Shown here: positions 35,441 through 43,708 of the stretch, piece by piece | How the letters are laid out: every line of letters begins with the position of its first letter | Numbering within the stretch: the stretch's first letter is position 1 | Source of the DNA: Streptomyces sp. NBC_00193 | GTDB lineage: Bacteria > Actinomycetota > Actinomycetes > Streptomycetales > Streptomycetaceae | Length of the DNA: 64,000 nucleotides | Assembly (NCBI RefSeq): GCF_026342735.1 | Contig: NZ_JAPEMM010000001.1 | Span: 1,178,001-1,242,000, forward strand | Direction of reading: 5' to 3' | The notes under the pieces: model-generated | What the model was told of the DNA's origin: nothing | The model's database searches: none | The model's input: the letters and a program-made list of their open reading frames with translations, nothing else | Program-made: the position numbers and the translations under genes

Positions 35441-36598
35441 TTGCGCCTCTCCCTTCCGACCGCCGTCGTCGAGGGCGCCCAGCTCACCGTGATGCCGTTC
35501 CACGAGGACGCGGTCGTCGGGACCATCTCCCTCCCCGCCTTCCTGCAGATCGTTCCGTCGCCGCGCCGCGGGGAGGACCAGAAGTCCCTCAAGGCCGCCT
35601 CCGGCAAGATCCGCCAGCACATCGCCGCGGGGCTGGGCGGGACCTGGGGCGACGCCTGGTCGACCCCGCCGATCACCTTCTGGCACGCCGACGCGCTCGC
35701 CACGGTCAGCGACGAGCTCGTACCGGACACCGGGCTGCGCACCACCACCATCGCCCCGGGGGCGACCGTCGTCGCCGTCGACGGCGAGACCCAGCTGACC
35801 GCCTGGCACGACCTGTACGACGACCCCGAGAGCTACGGGCTCACCTACCCACAGCTCATGCCGCTGCGCATCCCCTTCGAGATGTACATCGGGCTCTCCC
35901 CCGCCGACGCCCGGCAGATCTTCCACGACCGCAACGTCCTCGGCGTCGACGTGGCCAAGAACCTCTCCATGTCCATGGACCAGCGCGACCTGGCCACCCG
36001 CCTCACCGAGACCGTCAAGGTCGAGATCGACGGCCGGATCGAGCCGTTCAGCAAACTCGTCGATGCGAACAAGCGCCAGGTGGGCAAGACGGCGGCGGAG
36101 GGCGTCACCCTCTCGGCGCTGCGCGCGCTCGCCGTCGCCGCGCTCTACGGCCGCCCCGGCCTGGGCCGCTCCTCGGACACCGTGTAGGAGGGCGACCTGC
36201 CCACCGGTAGCGACGTCGAGCTCGTCGAGCGGACTCTCATCCCGCTGCTGACCGGCCTGATCAGCGAGCACCTCCCCCACTTCACCGCCTGCAGCGCGAT
36301 CACTGCACCCGCCATCATCTCGGGCATCGGCATCGCCGCACACCACACCACGCTGTGGGCGGATGCCGCACATGCGATGGTCTCGGACGAACTGCGCTGG
36401 CTGCTCGCCGGTATCCGCTGGGAGCGCGAGCCCGCGTACTGGGACGGTGTGGCAGCCAAGACCGGCACCACTGGCCGACTCAACTTCAACGGTGGTGTCA
36501 AGGACTCCGGCGGCCGAGTCGCCGATGCGATTCTCTACCCGGCCACAGAGGCCGGTCGGAGGATCCGGGGGATGGAGGCGTCATCCGTACAGGCGTAG
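35441..36598 (+). pseudogene. DndB/DGQHR-domain-like gene interrupted by an in-frame TAG
   Basis: The frame encodes a DGQHR-type protein, the family of DndB, which controls DNA phosphorothioate modification. Seen: the nucleotide-pocket variant VVAVDGETQLTAWHDL where the family has DGQHR, then ARQIFHDRNVLGVDVAKNLS, matching the 'F.dlN...v.kslsl' block. A TAG at 36185-36187 cuts it after 248 codons. The same frame then continues as EGDLPTGSDVELVERTLIPLLTG through MVSDELRWLLAGIRWERE to a stop at 36598, so no frameshift is needed: one base change (for example CAG to TAG) explains it. Start TTG 35441 has GGAG five bases upstream; ATG 35381 is the alternative. No dndCDE genes are nearby. Relic or read through. 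Confidence 0.7.
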
Positions 36599-36665
36599 TC
36601 CGCAGTCCGTACCGTCACCTCACCGACCTGCACCCAACTCATCCCCGTCCGCCGGAGGAACCGAG

Positions 36666-37259
36666 ATGACCACCCCGCCCGAGCAGCCCGCGCCCAACGA
36701 GCCGACCGACCCCGGCGGCTGGGCCTCCATACCGCCCGCCACCCCTGACGAACGGCCCTCTCACGGCAGGACCTGGCTCGCGCACGGCGCGACCGCCTTC
36801 GCCGCACTGATCGTCGGGGTGACCATCGGAGCGAGCGGCGGCTCGGGCGGCAGCGCGCGGGCCGACGGGAAGGGGGAAGCGTCAGCGGAGCCACAGCCGA
36901 CCGTGACGGTAACTGTCACTGCGAGCGTCACGGCCACGCCAGCGGCTCAGCCCGCTCCGACCATGACCATGACCGAGACGGTCACCGCCACGCCCGAGCC
37001 CACCAAGGAGGCGGGACCCGCCACCCGCTTCGCCGGGAATGGCGAGTACCTCGTCGGCGAGGACATCAAGCCAGGCACGTACAAGACGGACGGGCCCGCC
37101 GGGTCCTTCGGCTGCTACTGGGAACGGGCGAAAGACTCCAGCGGCGAATTCGACTCCATCATCGCCAACAACAACCTCGCCGGACCGGGCCGGGTGACTC
37201 TCCGAAAGGGCGAGGTCTTCAAGACCACACGTTGCCAGGAATGGCAGTCGGCCAGCTGA
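36666..37259 (+). CDS. Single-pass membrane protein with Thr/Pro-rich stalk, unknown function
   Basis: 197 residues: Pro-rich cytoplasmic start, one membrane helix (about 38-58, GATAFAALIVGVTIGASGG), a Thr/Val/Ala-rich extracellular stalk (TVTVTVTASVTATPAAQ), and a small C-terminal domain FAGNGEYLVGEDIKPGTYKTDG...GCYWERAKD. The last part resembles small extracellular domains common in streptomycete membrane proteins. GGAGG lies upstream of ATG 36666. Gene is isolated among relics; function unknown. Confidence 0.75.
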   Translation: MTTPPEQPAPNEPTDPGGWASIPPATPDERPSHGRTWLAHGATAFAALIVGVTIGASGGSGGSARADGKGEASAEPQPTVTVTVTASVTATPAAQPAPTMTMTETVTATPEPTKEAGPATRFAGNGEYLVGEDIKPGTYKTDGPAGSFGCYWERAKDSSGEFDSIIANNNLAGPGRVTLRKGEVFKTTRCQEWQSAS

Positions 37260-37370
37260 TCTCCCCGGCCCCACCACCCTGGTCATGAGCCTGGCGGTGC
37301 GCCGTAGAGCGGGAGACCCGAGGTGGGCAGGTCTCCGCCGATGCCCGCCGGCGCGGGCACTGACGTCCCA

Positions 37371-37544
37371 TCAGTGGCTGAGGGCGTCTGCTACTTGGAG
37401 TCCCCGGCCGTGCTCGTCGTCCGCTTCGGGGCGCCCGAGCGCAGGCCGGCCGGACCCCGCGTCGCTGACCTCCAGGTGCAGCAGCCGTTCCGACGAAGAG
37501 TGTGCGATGCGGATGCCGACCTGGCGGTCACTGGGCACCGGTAC
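37371..37544 (-). pseudogene. Relic of a histidine-kinase-like (RsbW-type) ATPase
   Basis: On the minus strand one frame reads RQVGIRIAHSSSERLLHLEVSD, continuing AGSGRPALGRPEADDEHGRGLQ then VADALSH and a TGA. This is the ATP-binding box (D-x-G-x-G ... GRGL) of the small anti-sigma/regulatory ATPases abundant in streptomycetes. It lacks a start, the usual C-terminal Trp-containing end lies beyond the stop in the same frame (WDVSARAG), and upstream sequence up to about 37700 has coding-like pieces in other frames. The rest of 37260-37786 shows no intact gene. Confidence 0.5.
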
Positions 37545-37786
37545 GCGCAGGGGGTGACCAATTCGGAGAGGTCGAGTTCGGCGGTGTGGAGGAGGTCGTC
37601 CCTCGCGGTTGGCCTCGGTGAGCCCCGGAATGCCCAGGATCTCGGACAGGGCCCGCGGGTCGGGCAGGTCGTAGTCTCCAGTGGCGGGACTGTCGCGTCA
37701 GGGGCGCTCTCGTCCCCCGGCGGGACGAATCACATGTCCTCGTGCGCGGCCAGACGGGCCACGGACTGTGTCGTACCCGATCGGTC

Positions 37787-38302
37787 TCACAGGAGGTAGA
37801 GCGTGGGCAGGTGCTCACCGTCATACTCCTCGGCGGACGGGCCCGCACTCAGGGTGCCATCCCCCGCAGGAACCAGAAACCCGACGGCTAGAGCGAATTC
37901 ACGTGTCCACTCGTCCGCGCCCTCCAGGTCGGCCGCGGCCTGCTCCAGGAGCCGGAGTAGCGGGGTGGCGCGCAGCAGAGCGGCCTGTTCCTCAGGGGTG
38001 GCGGGCAACGGAGCCGGGGGCAGTGGCGCGAAGCTGTCGCCGTACATCTCCAGGTGCTGTACGGCCATGGCCTCGGCGAGCGTGAGGAGAGGCGCGGGAT
38101 CACCGCCGCCGGGCGCCAGGTGCGCGTACGGTCCGAGTAGCAGGGCGTTGAGTCCGGCCACCGTCCAACGATCGGTGAGGATGCCCGCCTGCTCGCCGTA
38201 CCCGCCCTCCGGCCCGCCCTCCGGCACGCCCTCCGGCACGCCGGCCAGGGCATCGCGGATCAGCTGGCTCTCACCGGGCTAAGGCCGTACCCGCTCAGCC
38301 AT
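37787..38302 (-). pseudogene. Small hypothetical gene with TAG as its eighth codon
   Basis: ATG 38302 has GAGG eight bases upstream and encodes MAERVRP, then TAG (38281-38279), then in the same frame PGESQLIRDALAGVPEG and on to 37787. The downstream part is coherent: a helical soluble protein with a (VPEGGPEGG) repeat, then GILTDRWTVAGLNALLLGPYAHL and SAEEYDGEHLPTLYLL. Translation could restart at GTG 38239. Family not recognised. Either broken by a single amber mutation or the first seven codons are chance. Confidence 0.45.
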
Positions 38303-38808
38303 AGCCACGGCCTCAAGCCGCCCGAGGGGCAGCGGCGTCCACGCCTTCGGCTCCCCAGACTCACATGTCCTGCTGACAGTCGCGGGTCGGGGACCGTGGC
38401 AGCCTGCCATGCGCAAAGGAGGTTCGTGGTGATCCTCTTGCGCTTGAGCACGTTCGGGCACCAGGCGGTTCGCGAGCTCCACCGGAGCCGCGGGCTTGCG
38501 CTGCTGCCAGGAATACCGGGGCCCGTCCTCGGCCTCGCCACCGACGGGACCGTGCCGCTGCCGGGCAAGGGCGTTCACCGGCCAGGCTAGCGCCGTCCGG
38601 CCACCTGCAGGGGAGAACCAGGCGCGCTTGCTCCGGCGTTCACTGCCAGGCCCTTCCGGTGGTCCGTACGAAGGATGTGGGGGTGGGTCTGTGGGTTTTG
38701 GGGGGTGGGGGGCGGGGGTGTGCGTGCGTAGGTTGGGAGCGAGGCCACTTTGTGTCGTTGACCTGGTGCTCTGTGGCGTGCTCTGACGGTGAGGATGGGG
38801 CGGCGCAG
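38303..38808. other. Spacer upstream of the xdhC-like gene with G-rich run
   Basis: No convincing gene on either strand; a minus-strand frame (PAAPVELANRLVPERAQAQ) is weakly coding-like and may be another fragment. 38679-38718 on the plus strand contains six closely spaced runs of three or more G (GGGGGTGGGTCTGTGGG and on), a candidate G-quadruplex about 90 bp before the xdhC-like start. Confidence 0.5.
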
Positions 38809-39792
38809 ATGCGTGACTTGGTGGAGACGGCGCGGCAGTGGGCGGCCGAGGGGCGGGTCGGGTTCCTGGCGCGGCCCGTGACCGAGCAGGGGTTCGGGCC
38901 CCGGGATCCGGCCGGAGCCGTGCTCGTGGACGTGAAGGGCGAGTGTGTCGGGGCCCTGTACCGGGGGGTGTTCGACGCCGAGCTGGTGGCGGAGGCCGCC
39001 TCCATGGGGCCCGGGGAGACCGCGCGGGTGTGCGAGGTCTCGGTCGGCGGCGGCGAGGCCGTCGAGGCGAAGCTGACATGTGGCGGGCAGGCCGAGGTGC
39101 TGTTGCAGCCGCTGGCCGCGATTCCCGGTGAGTGGTGGGAGCTGCTCGGGCAGGGGGTCGGCGTCGCGCTCGTGACCCAGTTGAACGAGCGGGCGGATCA
39201 GGCCGTCAGCGTCGTCGTACGGGGGGCCGACCAGCCGTCCGGTGACGCCGAGCGGCGGGCCGGGGAGCTGCTGAGGACGCGGCGGCCGGGCCGGGACGCG
39301 CTGTACGCGGGGTCCGGGCTGGTGCTCGTGGAGGCGTACCCGTCGGCTCCGTACGTGGTGATCGGCGGGGCCGGGGAGCTGGCCGAGGTCATCGAGGCGC
39401 AGGCGCGGCTGCTCGGGTGGGAGGTGAGCGTCGTCGTCTCCGTGGGTGAGGCCGAGAAGCTGCTCGACGTGCGGCGGGACGCCGCCTGTCTGGCGATGCT
39501 GAGCCACGATCCGGACTTCGACGTGCCGACGCTGCGGACCGCGCTCGCGCTCGGGATCCCGTACGTCGGTGCGCTCGGCTCCCGCAAGACCACCGCGCGG
39601 CGCCGCGAGGGGCTGCTCGCGGCCGGGGTGAGCGAGGAGCGGCTGCGGACGGTGCACGGGCCGATCGGGCTGGACCTGGGCGGGCAGACCCCGGCGGAGA
39701 CGGCGCTGGCCATCTGCGCGGAGATCCTGGCGGTGCTCGGGGGCCGGGAGGTCCGTGGGGTGCGGGACGCGGAGGGGCCGCTCAAGGGCTGA
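38809..39792 (+). CDS. XdhC/CoxI-family protein
   Basis: XdhC-type proteins bind molybdenum cofactor and insert it, sulfurated, into xanthine dehydrogenase-like enzymes. The 327 residues show the N-terminal XdhC/CoxI domain (ARQWAAEGRVGFLARPV, and GECVGALYRGVFDAELV) and the C-terminal Rossmann-like part with VVIGGAGELAEVIEAQARLLGW, LSHDPDFDVPTLRTAL, YVGALGSRKTTARR and the ending IGLDLGGQTPAETALAICAEILA. No molybdoenzyme gene is adjacent. ATG 38809 is chosen; a GTG about 50 bases earlier is possible. Confidence 0.85.
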   Translation: MRDLVETARQWAAEGRVGFLARPVTEQGFGPRDPAGAVLVDVKGECVGALYRGVFDAELVAEAASMGPGETARVCEVSVGGGEAVEAKLTCGGQAEVLLQPLAAIPGEWWELLGQGVGVALVTQLNERADQAVSVVVRGADQPSGDAERRAGELLRTRRPGRDALYAGSGLVLVEAYPSAPYVVIGGAGELAEVIEAQARLLGWEVSVVVSVGEAEKLLDVRRDAACLAMLSHDPDFDVPTLRTALALGIPYVGALGSRKTTARRREGLLAAGVSEERLRTVHGPIGLDLGGQTPAETALAICAEILAVLGGREVRGVRDAEGPLKG

Positions 39793-39856
39793 GCCGGGCG
39801 GCGGGCCGTACCGGGCCGTCGGGTGGAAAAGTCACCGATGCGGGAAAATGGGTTGT

Positions 39857-40261
39857 ATGGACACGACTCTGACGTTCCTCGCGGTGGACAGGACACTGAC
39901 CAACATCGCGTGGTTCCTGGTCGTCGGGCTCATCGTGGTCGGCTTCCTGCTCGGCGGCTTCTTGCTGGGCAAGCGGGTCCGGGCACAGGAACCCGCACCC
40001 CCCACTCCCGAGAGCCAGCCGCACCTGCCCGACGGCGGTGCGGTGTACGAGGTGCGCGAGGAGCGGGACTACGTGGATTTCCCCGAGAGCGGACTGCGCC
40101 CGCACGAGATGCAGGGGTACGGGAACTTCGGCTCCACCACCTCGCTCCACCCGGAAGAGGTCAGGGCCCGGCGGGAAGCTGAGCACCAGCACGTCGAAGG
40201 GCCGGGCCCCCACCCGCAGCCCGGTTCTCCGCCCAACTCGGGGCGGGGTGCGCACGACTGA
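39857..40261 (+). CDS. Small single-pass membrane protein (DUF6479-like)
   Basis: 134 residues. After MDTTLTFLAVDRTLTN comes one membrane helix (IAWFLVVGLIVVGFLLGGFLL) and a hydrophilic, Pro/Glu/Arg-rich tail with a PHEMQGYGNFGS motif. Resembles the streptomycete family DUF6479, of unknown function; this naming is from memory. It ends 57 bp before a shared terminator and converges with the ligase gene. Confidence 0.78.
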   Translation: MDTTLTFLAVDRTLTNIAWFLVVGLIVVGFLLGGFLLGKRVRAQEPAPPTPESQPHLPDGGAVYEVREERDYVDFPESGLRPHEMQGYGNFGSTTSLHPEEVRARREAEHQHVEGPGPHPQPGSPPNSGRGAHD

Positions 40262-40317
40262 TCCGCCGGCCCACTGACCCACTTGGCTCAGTGATCCGCA
40301 GCCGACCCTCTGACCTG

Positions 40318-40354
40318 CCTGTGACCCGGGGCGGACCCCGCCCCGGGTCACAGG
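40318..40354. terminator. Bidirectional terminator overlapping the ligase stop codon
   Basis: Seventeen perfectly paired bases (CCTGTGACCCGGGGCGG against its complement) around a three-base loop between convergent genes. Its right arm includes the last seven bases of the ligase coding sequence, including the TGA. Confidence 0.85.
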
Positions 40355-41268
40355 TCTGTGCGCAGCCGCAGGACCTCCGGTGGCGGGTGGCGGGTCGAGG
40401 TGTGCCGGACCTCGGCCGTCAGCGGCGGGTCCAGGGGGTGGAAGGGGACCTCGCCTAGGCCGATGGCCGTGACGGTGGCGCCCCGGGAGGTGCGCGGGGC
40501 TCCCCCGGCTCCCCCGGCCGTCTCCGGGTCGCGGGCGGCCACCACCGCCGCCACCTCCGCGCGGAGCGGCGCCGTCAGGGGGCTCGAGACCAGCGGGGTC
40601 TCGTCTCCGACCGGGAGGACCAGGACGAGGGCGAGCGGGCGGCGGGCGGTGCCCGTGTAGCCGACCACCGCCGCGTCGCGGACGTTGGTGTGCCGGAGCT
40701 TTTGCCAGCCGCGCCGGCCGGCGGGGTAGGGCTGGTCCATCCGTTTGACGACCAGGCCCTCGATGCCGCTGGCGGGCAGGGTCTCGTACCAGGTCTCCGC
40801 CAGCTCCGGGTCCGTGGTCATGGGCACCGGCTGGAGCGGCGGGCCCAGGGGCAGGAGGAGGTCGACGAGGAGGGTGCGCCGGCGTTCGTAAGGGCGGGCG
40901 CGCAGGTCGAGGCCGGCGAGTTCGAGGACGTCGAAGGCCGCGTAGGAGGCCGGGAGGGTCTGTGCCAGTACGGCGGCGCGGGCGGCCGAGGCGGCGGCCG
41001 CGCGGCGCTGTACGAGCGCGAAGTCGGTGCGGCCCGCGTGCCAGACCACCACCTCCCCGTCGAGGACGGTCCCGGCGGGCAGGTGGTGGGCGGCCGCCGC
41101 GAGGTCGGGGAAGGCCGCGGTGACGATGCGGCCGGAGCGGGCCTGGAGGAACACCCCGTCAACGGTGCGGACGATCACGAGGCGGTGGCCGTCGAACTTG
41201 GGCTCGTACGCGAGACCGGGCGCGCGCGGCAGGGTCCGTACGGCCACGGCGAGCGCGACGGTGATCAC
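40348..41268 (-). CDS. ATP-dependent DNA ligase (LigD ligase module)
   Basis: Seals nicks and double-strand breaks in bacterial non-homologous end joining. 306 residues: nucleotidyltransferase core with the AMP-accepting lysine in YEPKFDGHR (motif I), LDGEVVVW (motif IV region), GIEGLVVKRM, then an OB-fold end. The GTG at 41268 overlaps the polymerase-gene stop (GTGA), so the two are coupled. The N-terminus is short. In mycobacteria this domain is fused to the polymerase and a phosphoesterase; here it is separate. Confidence 0.9.
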   Translation of the reverse strand: MITVALAVAVRTLPRAPGLAYEPKFDGHRLVIVRTVDGVFLQARSGRIVTAAFPDLAAAAHHLPAGTVLDGEVVVWHAGRTDFALVQRRAAAASAARAAVLAQTLPASYAAFDVLELAGLDLRARPYERRRTLLVDLLLPLGPPLQPVPMTTDPELAETWYETLPASGIEGLVVKRMDQPYPAGRRGWQKLRHTNVRDAAVVGYTGTARRPLALVLVLPVGDETPLVSSPLTAPLRAEVAAVVAARDPETAGGAGGAPRTSRGATVTAIGLGEVPFHPLDPPLTAEVRHTSTRHPPPEVLRLRTDL

Positions 41269-42149
41269 GGGAGCCGTCCGGCCAGGGCGGGGTCGAGGAG
41301 GGGGGCGAAGAGGTCTCCGTCGCGGGCCAGCCGCGGGGCGATGTCGTCGGCGAGGAAGACCAGGTCGGAGGGGGTCCGGCAGGCCTCGACCTCGGCCCAG
41401 GAGAGGGGCGCCGAGACGGTGGGCAGGGTGCGGGCGCGCAGGGTGTAGGGGGCCGCCGTGGTCTTGGCGGCGGCGTTCTGGCTGTGGTCGACGAAGACCT
41501 TCCCGGGGCGCAGCGCCTTGGTCATCCGGTGCACGACGAGGTCGGGGAGCTCGCGCTCGGCCTCCTGGGCGAGGGCCTTCGCGTACGCCGACACGTGCTC
41601 GGAGGGGGTCGGTTCGAGCGGCACCGCCAGGTGGAGGCCCTTGGAGCCGGAGGTTTTGGCGCAGGCGTGGAGGCCGTCGGCGGAGAGGCGGTCGCGGAGC
41701 CACAGGGCGGCGGCCGAGCATTCGACGACGGTGGCCGGGGAACCGGGGTCGAGGTCGAGGATCAGGCGGTCGGCGAGGGCGGGGGCGCCGGCCGGCCACT
41801 GGGGGGTGTGGAACTCGACGACGAGGTTGGCGGCCCACATGAGGCTGGGCAGGTCGGCGATGACCACCTGTTCGGCCCTGAGGTCCTCCGAGCGGGGCAC
41901 CGGGGTGGTCTTCACCCAGGCGGGGGTACCGGGCGGCGGGTTCTTCGTGAAGAAGAGCTGTCCGTCCGGGCCGTCGGGATAGCGCAGGAAGGACACCGGG
42001 CGGTCGTGGATGTGGGCGAGCAGGTGGCCCGCGACCGTGGCGTAGTAGTGGAGGACCTCGCCCTTGGTGAAGCCGGTCTCCGGGTAGAGGACCTTGTCGA
42101 GGTTGCTGAGCGAAATGCGACGGCCCTCCACCAGGGTGATCGGCGTCAT
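41265..42149 (-). CDS. LigD polymerase/primase-family module
   Basis: Archaeo-eukaryotic primase-type polymerase that fills ends with ribo- or deoxynucleotides during end joining. 294 residues. Motifs: DRLILDLDPGS (metal Asp pair D-x-D), SGSKGLHLAVPL and the third acidic site VFVDHSQNAAAKTTAAPY. ATG 42149 is 31 bp from the divergent ku start, so both promoters must lie very close to, or inside, the opposite gene. No phosphoesterase domain is encoded in this window. Confidence 0.92.
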   Translation of the reverse strand: MTPITLVEGRRISLSNLDKVLYPETGFTKGEVLHYYATVAGHLLAHIHDRPVSFLRYPDGPDGQLFFTKNPPPGTPAWVKTTPVPRSEDLRAEQVVIADLPSLMWAANLVVEFHTPQWPAGAPALADRLILDLDPGSPATVVECSAAALWLRDRLSADGLHACAKTSGSKGLHLAVPLEPTPSEHVSAYAKALAQEAERELPDLVVHRMTKALRPGKVFVDHSQNAAAKTTAAPYTLRARTLPTVSAPLSWAEVEACRTPSDLVFLADDIAPRLARDGDLFAPLLDPALAGRLP

Positions 42150-42180
42150 ACGATGAGACTGCCACGAATCAGGAGGAACC

Positions 42181-43308
42181 GTGCGATCCATATGGAACGG
42201 GGCGATCTCCTTCGGCTTGGTCAGCATTCCGATCAAGCTCGTGAACGCCACCGAGAGCCACTCGATCTCCTTCCGCCAGATCCATGTCGGTGACGGCGGG
42301 CGCGTCCGCTACCGCAAGGTCTGCGAGCTGGACGGGGAGGAGGTGCCGACCGCCGAGATCGGCAAGGGGTACGAGGAGGCGGACGGGTCCATCATTCCGA
42401 TCACGGATGAGGATCTGGCGCAGCTGCCGATCGCCACCGCTAAGACGATCGAGATCGTTTCGTTTGTTCCTGCTGATCAGATCGATCCGTTGCAGATGGA
42501 CACGGCCTATTACCTCGCGGCGAGCGGGGCTACGGCCGCCAAGCCGTACACGCTGCTGCGGGAGGCGCTGAAGCGGAGCCGCAAGGTCGCCATCGCGAAG
42601 TACGCGCTGCGGGGGCGGGAGCGGCTGGGCATGCTGCGGGTCGTCGACGACGTGATCGCGATGCACGGGCTGCTGTGGCCGGACGAGATCCGGGTTCCGG
42701 AGGGGGTGGCGCCCGAGGGTGCGGTGTCGGTGCGGGAGGCCGAGCTGGACCTGGCGGATGCGCTGATGGCGACGTTGGGGGAGGTGGAGATGGACTCGCT
42801 GCGCGACGACTACCGGGAGGCGGTCGAGGCGATGATCGCGGCGAAGGCGGACGGGGGTGAACCGGCGGTGGCGGCGGGGCCGCCGGTGGAGGGGGCGGGT
42901 GGGCAGGTCATCGACCTGATGGCGGCCTTGGAGAACAGCGTGCGGGTGGCTAAGGCGTCGCGGGCGGGGTCGCCTGTGGAGGGGGCGGCGGAGGCGGAGG
43001 CGGAGGCGGGGACGGGGACGGGGGCGGAGGTTACGCCGATTCGGCGGAAGAAGGCGGCGGGGGCGGCCGCGCCGAAGGCGGTGGGCGGGAAGAAGTCGAC
43101 TGCGTCGGCGGCCGGTGGTGGAGCGGGTGGTGGGGCTGCTGCCGGTGCTGCGAAGAAGTCGACTGCTGCTGCCGCTGCTACGAAGAAGAAGGCTGCTGCG
43201 GCGGCTGCGGCTGTGAAGAAGACGGCCTCGGCCAAGGCCGCGGAGGCGAAGCCTGCGCGGGGTGCGGCGAAGAAGGCGGTGACGCCGCGCAAGCGGAGCT
43301 CCGCTTGA
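42181..43308 (+). CDS. ku: Ku-family DNA end-binding protein
   Basis: Homodimer ring that binds DNA ends and recruits LigD. 375 residues. The Ku core spans residues 1-240 (RSIWNGAISFGLVSIPIKL, DAYYL-type bridge QMDTAYYLAASG, LREALKRSRKVAIAKY). A long C-terminal tail, about 280-375, is rich in Lys and Ala (AAGAAKKSTAAAAATKKKAA), like histone H1, and likely adds DNA binding. AGGAGG precedes GTG 42181. Divergent from the polymerase and ligase genes, giving a compact repair locus. Confidence 0.94.
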   Translation: MRSIWNGAISFGLVSIPIKLVNATESHSISFRQIHVGDGGRVRYRKVCELDGEEVPTAEIGKGYEEADGSIIPITDEDLAQLPIATAKTIEIVSFVPADQIDPLQMDTAYYLAASGATAAKPYTLLREALKRSRKVAIAKYALRGRERLGMLRVVDDVIAMHGLLWPDEIRVPEGVAPEGAVSVREAELDLADALMATLGEVEMDSLRDDYREAVEAMIAAKADGGEPAVAAGPPVEGAGGQVIDLMAALENSVRVAKASRAGSPVEGAAEAEAEAGTGTGAEVTPIRRKKAAGAAAPKAVGGKKSTASAAGGGAGGGAAAGAAKKSTAAAAATKKKAAAAAAAVKKTASAKAAEAKPARGAAKKAVTPRKRSSA

Positions 43309-43340
43309 GGGGTGCTGGGCCCTGGGATCCGGGTGCTGGG

Positions 43341-43424
43341 CCCGGGGATCTGGGCCCGGGGATCTGGGCCCGGGGATCTGGGCCCGGGGATCTGGGCCCG
43401 GGGATCTGGGCCCGGGGATCTGGG
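43341..43424. repeat. 14-bp tandem repeat, six exact copies
   Basis: Unit CCCGGGGATCTGGG repeated six times without mismatch, with degenerate half-units on both sides. Begins 33 bp past the ku stop. Confidence 0.95.
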
Positions 43425-43426
43425 CC

Positions 43427-43509
43427 CTGCGGGGCGAAGTCCCCTACCCGCCCTTCCACCGTTCCCCGGGCGCTGCCCGGACCCGCGCCTCAAACGCCGG
43501 CGAGGCTGA
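43427..43509 (-). repeat. Dispersed intergenic repeat, copy 2
   Basis: Inverted, nearly identical copy of 3454-3537 sharing the CAGCCTCGCCGGCGTTTGAG core and the GGTGGAAGGGCGGGTAGGGG end. Confidence 0.75.
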
Positions 43510-43708
43510 GGATGGGCTCTGCCCGGAGCCCGGGCCTCGATTCGAGCGCCGGACGGGCTGCGGGGGGCCGGGCTGCGCCCGGACCCCCTGGGGCTCCGCC
43601 CCAGACCCCGGTCCTCAAACGCCGGACGGCTGGATTGGCTGCGCCTGGTGCTCGAGCGCCGGACGGCTGGATTGAGCGCCGGACGGGTGGGTTGGACGTG
43701 GGCGGGGT

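Larger units (their letters stand above)
43309..43708. other. Repeat-rich spacer after ku
   Basis: 400 bp without a credible gene. Holds six 14-bp tandem repeats (43341-43424), an inverted copy of the dispersed element (43427-43509) and four to five diverged copies of a CGCCGGACGGCTGG-type unit (about 43540-43690). Confidence 0.8.

Noticed and set aside
18602..38808. A clear direct repeat of the tRNA-Arg 3' end as attR
   Set aside because: Looked for the GTTCGAATCCTGCC-type segment by eye and did not find it; an exact search could still reveal a degenerate copy.
38659..38808. N-terminal extension of the XdhC-like protein from ATG 38659
   Set aside because: The added 50 residues are Gly/Trp/Cys-rich and read through the G-rich run; family similarity starts at MRDLVETARQWAAEG.
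40348..42165. A single 605-codon frame suggesting a fused ligase-polymerase
   Set aside because: The upstream half in this frame is Arg/Pro-rich nonsense. The true polymerase lies in another frame and ends with a GTGA overlap at the ligase start.
43341..43424. CRISPR array
   Set aside because: The repeats are contiguous 14-mers with no unique spacers and no cas genes nearby. The same applies to 47964-48048.
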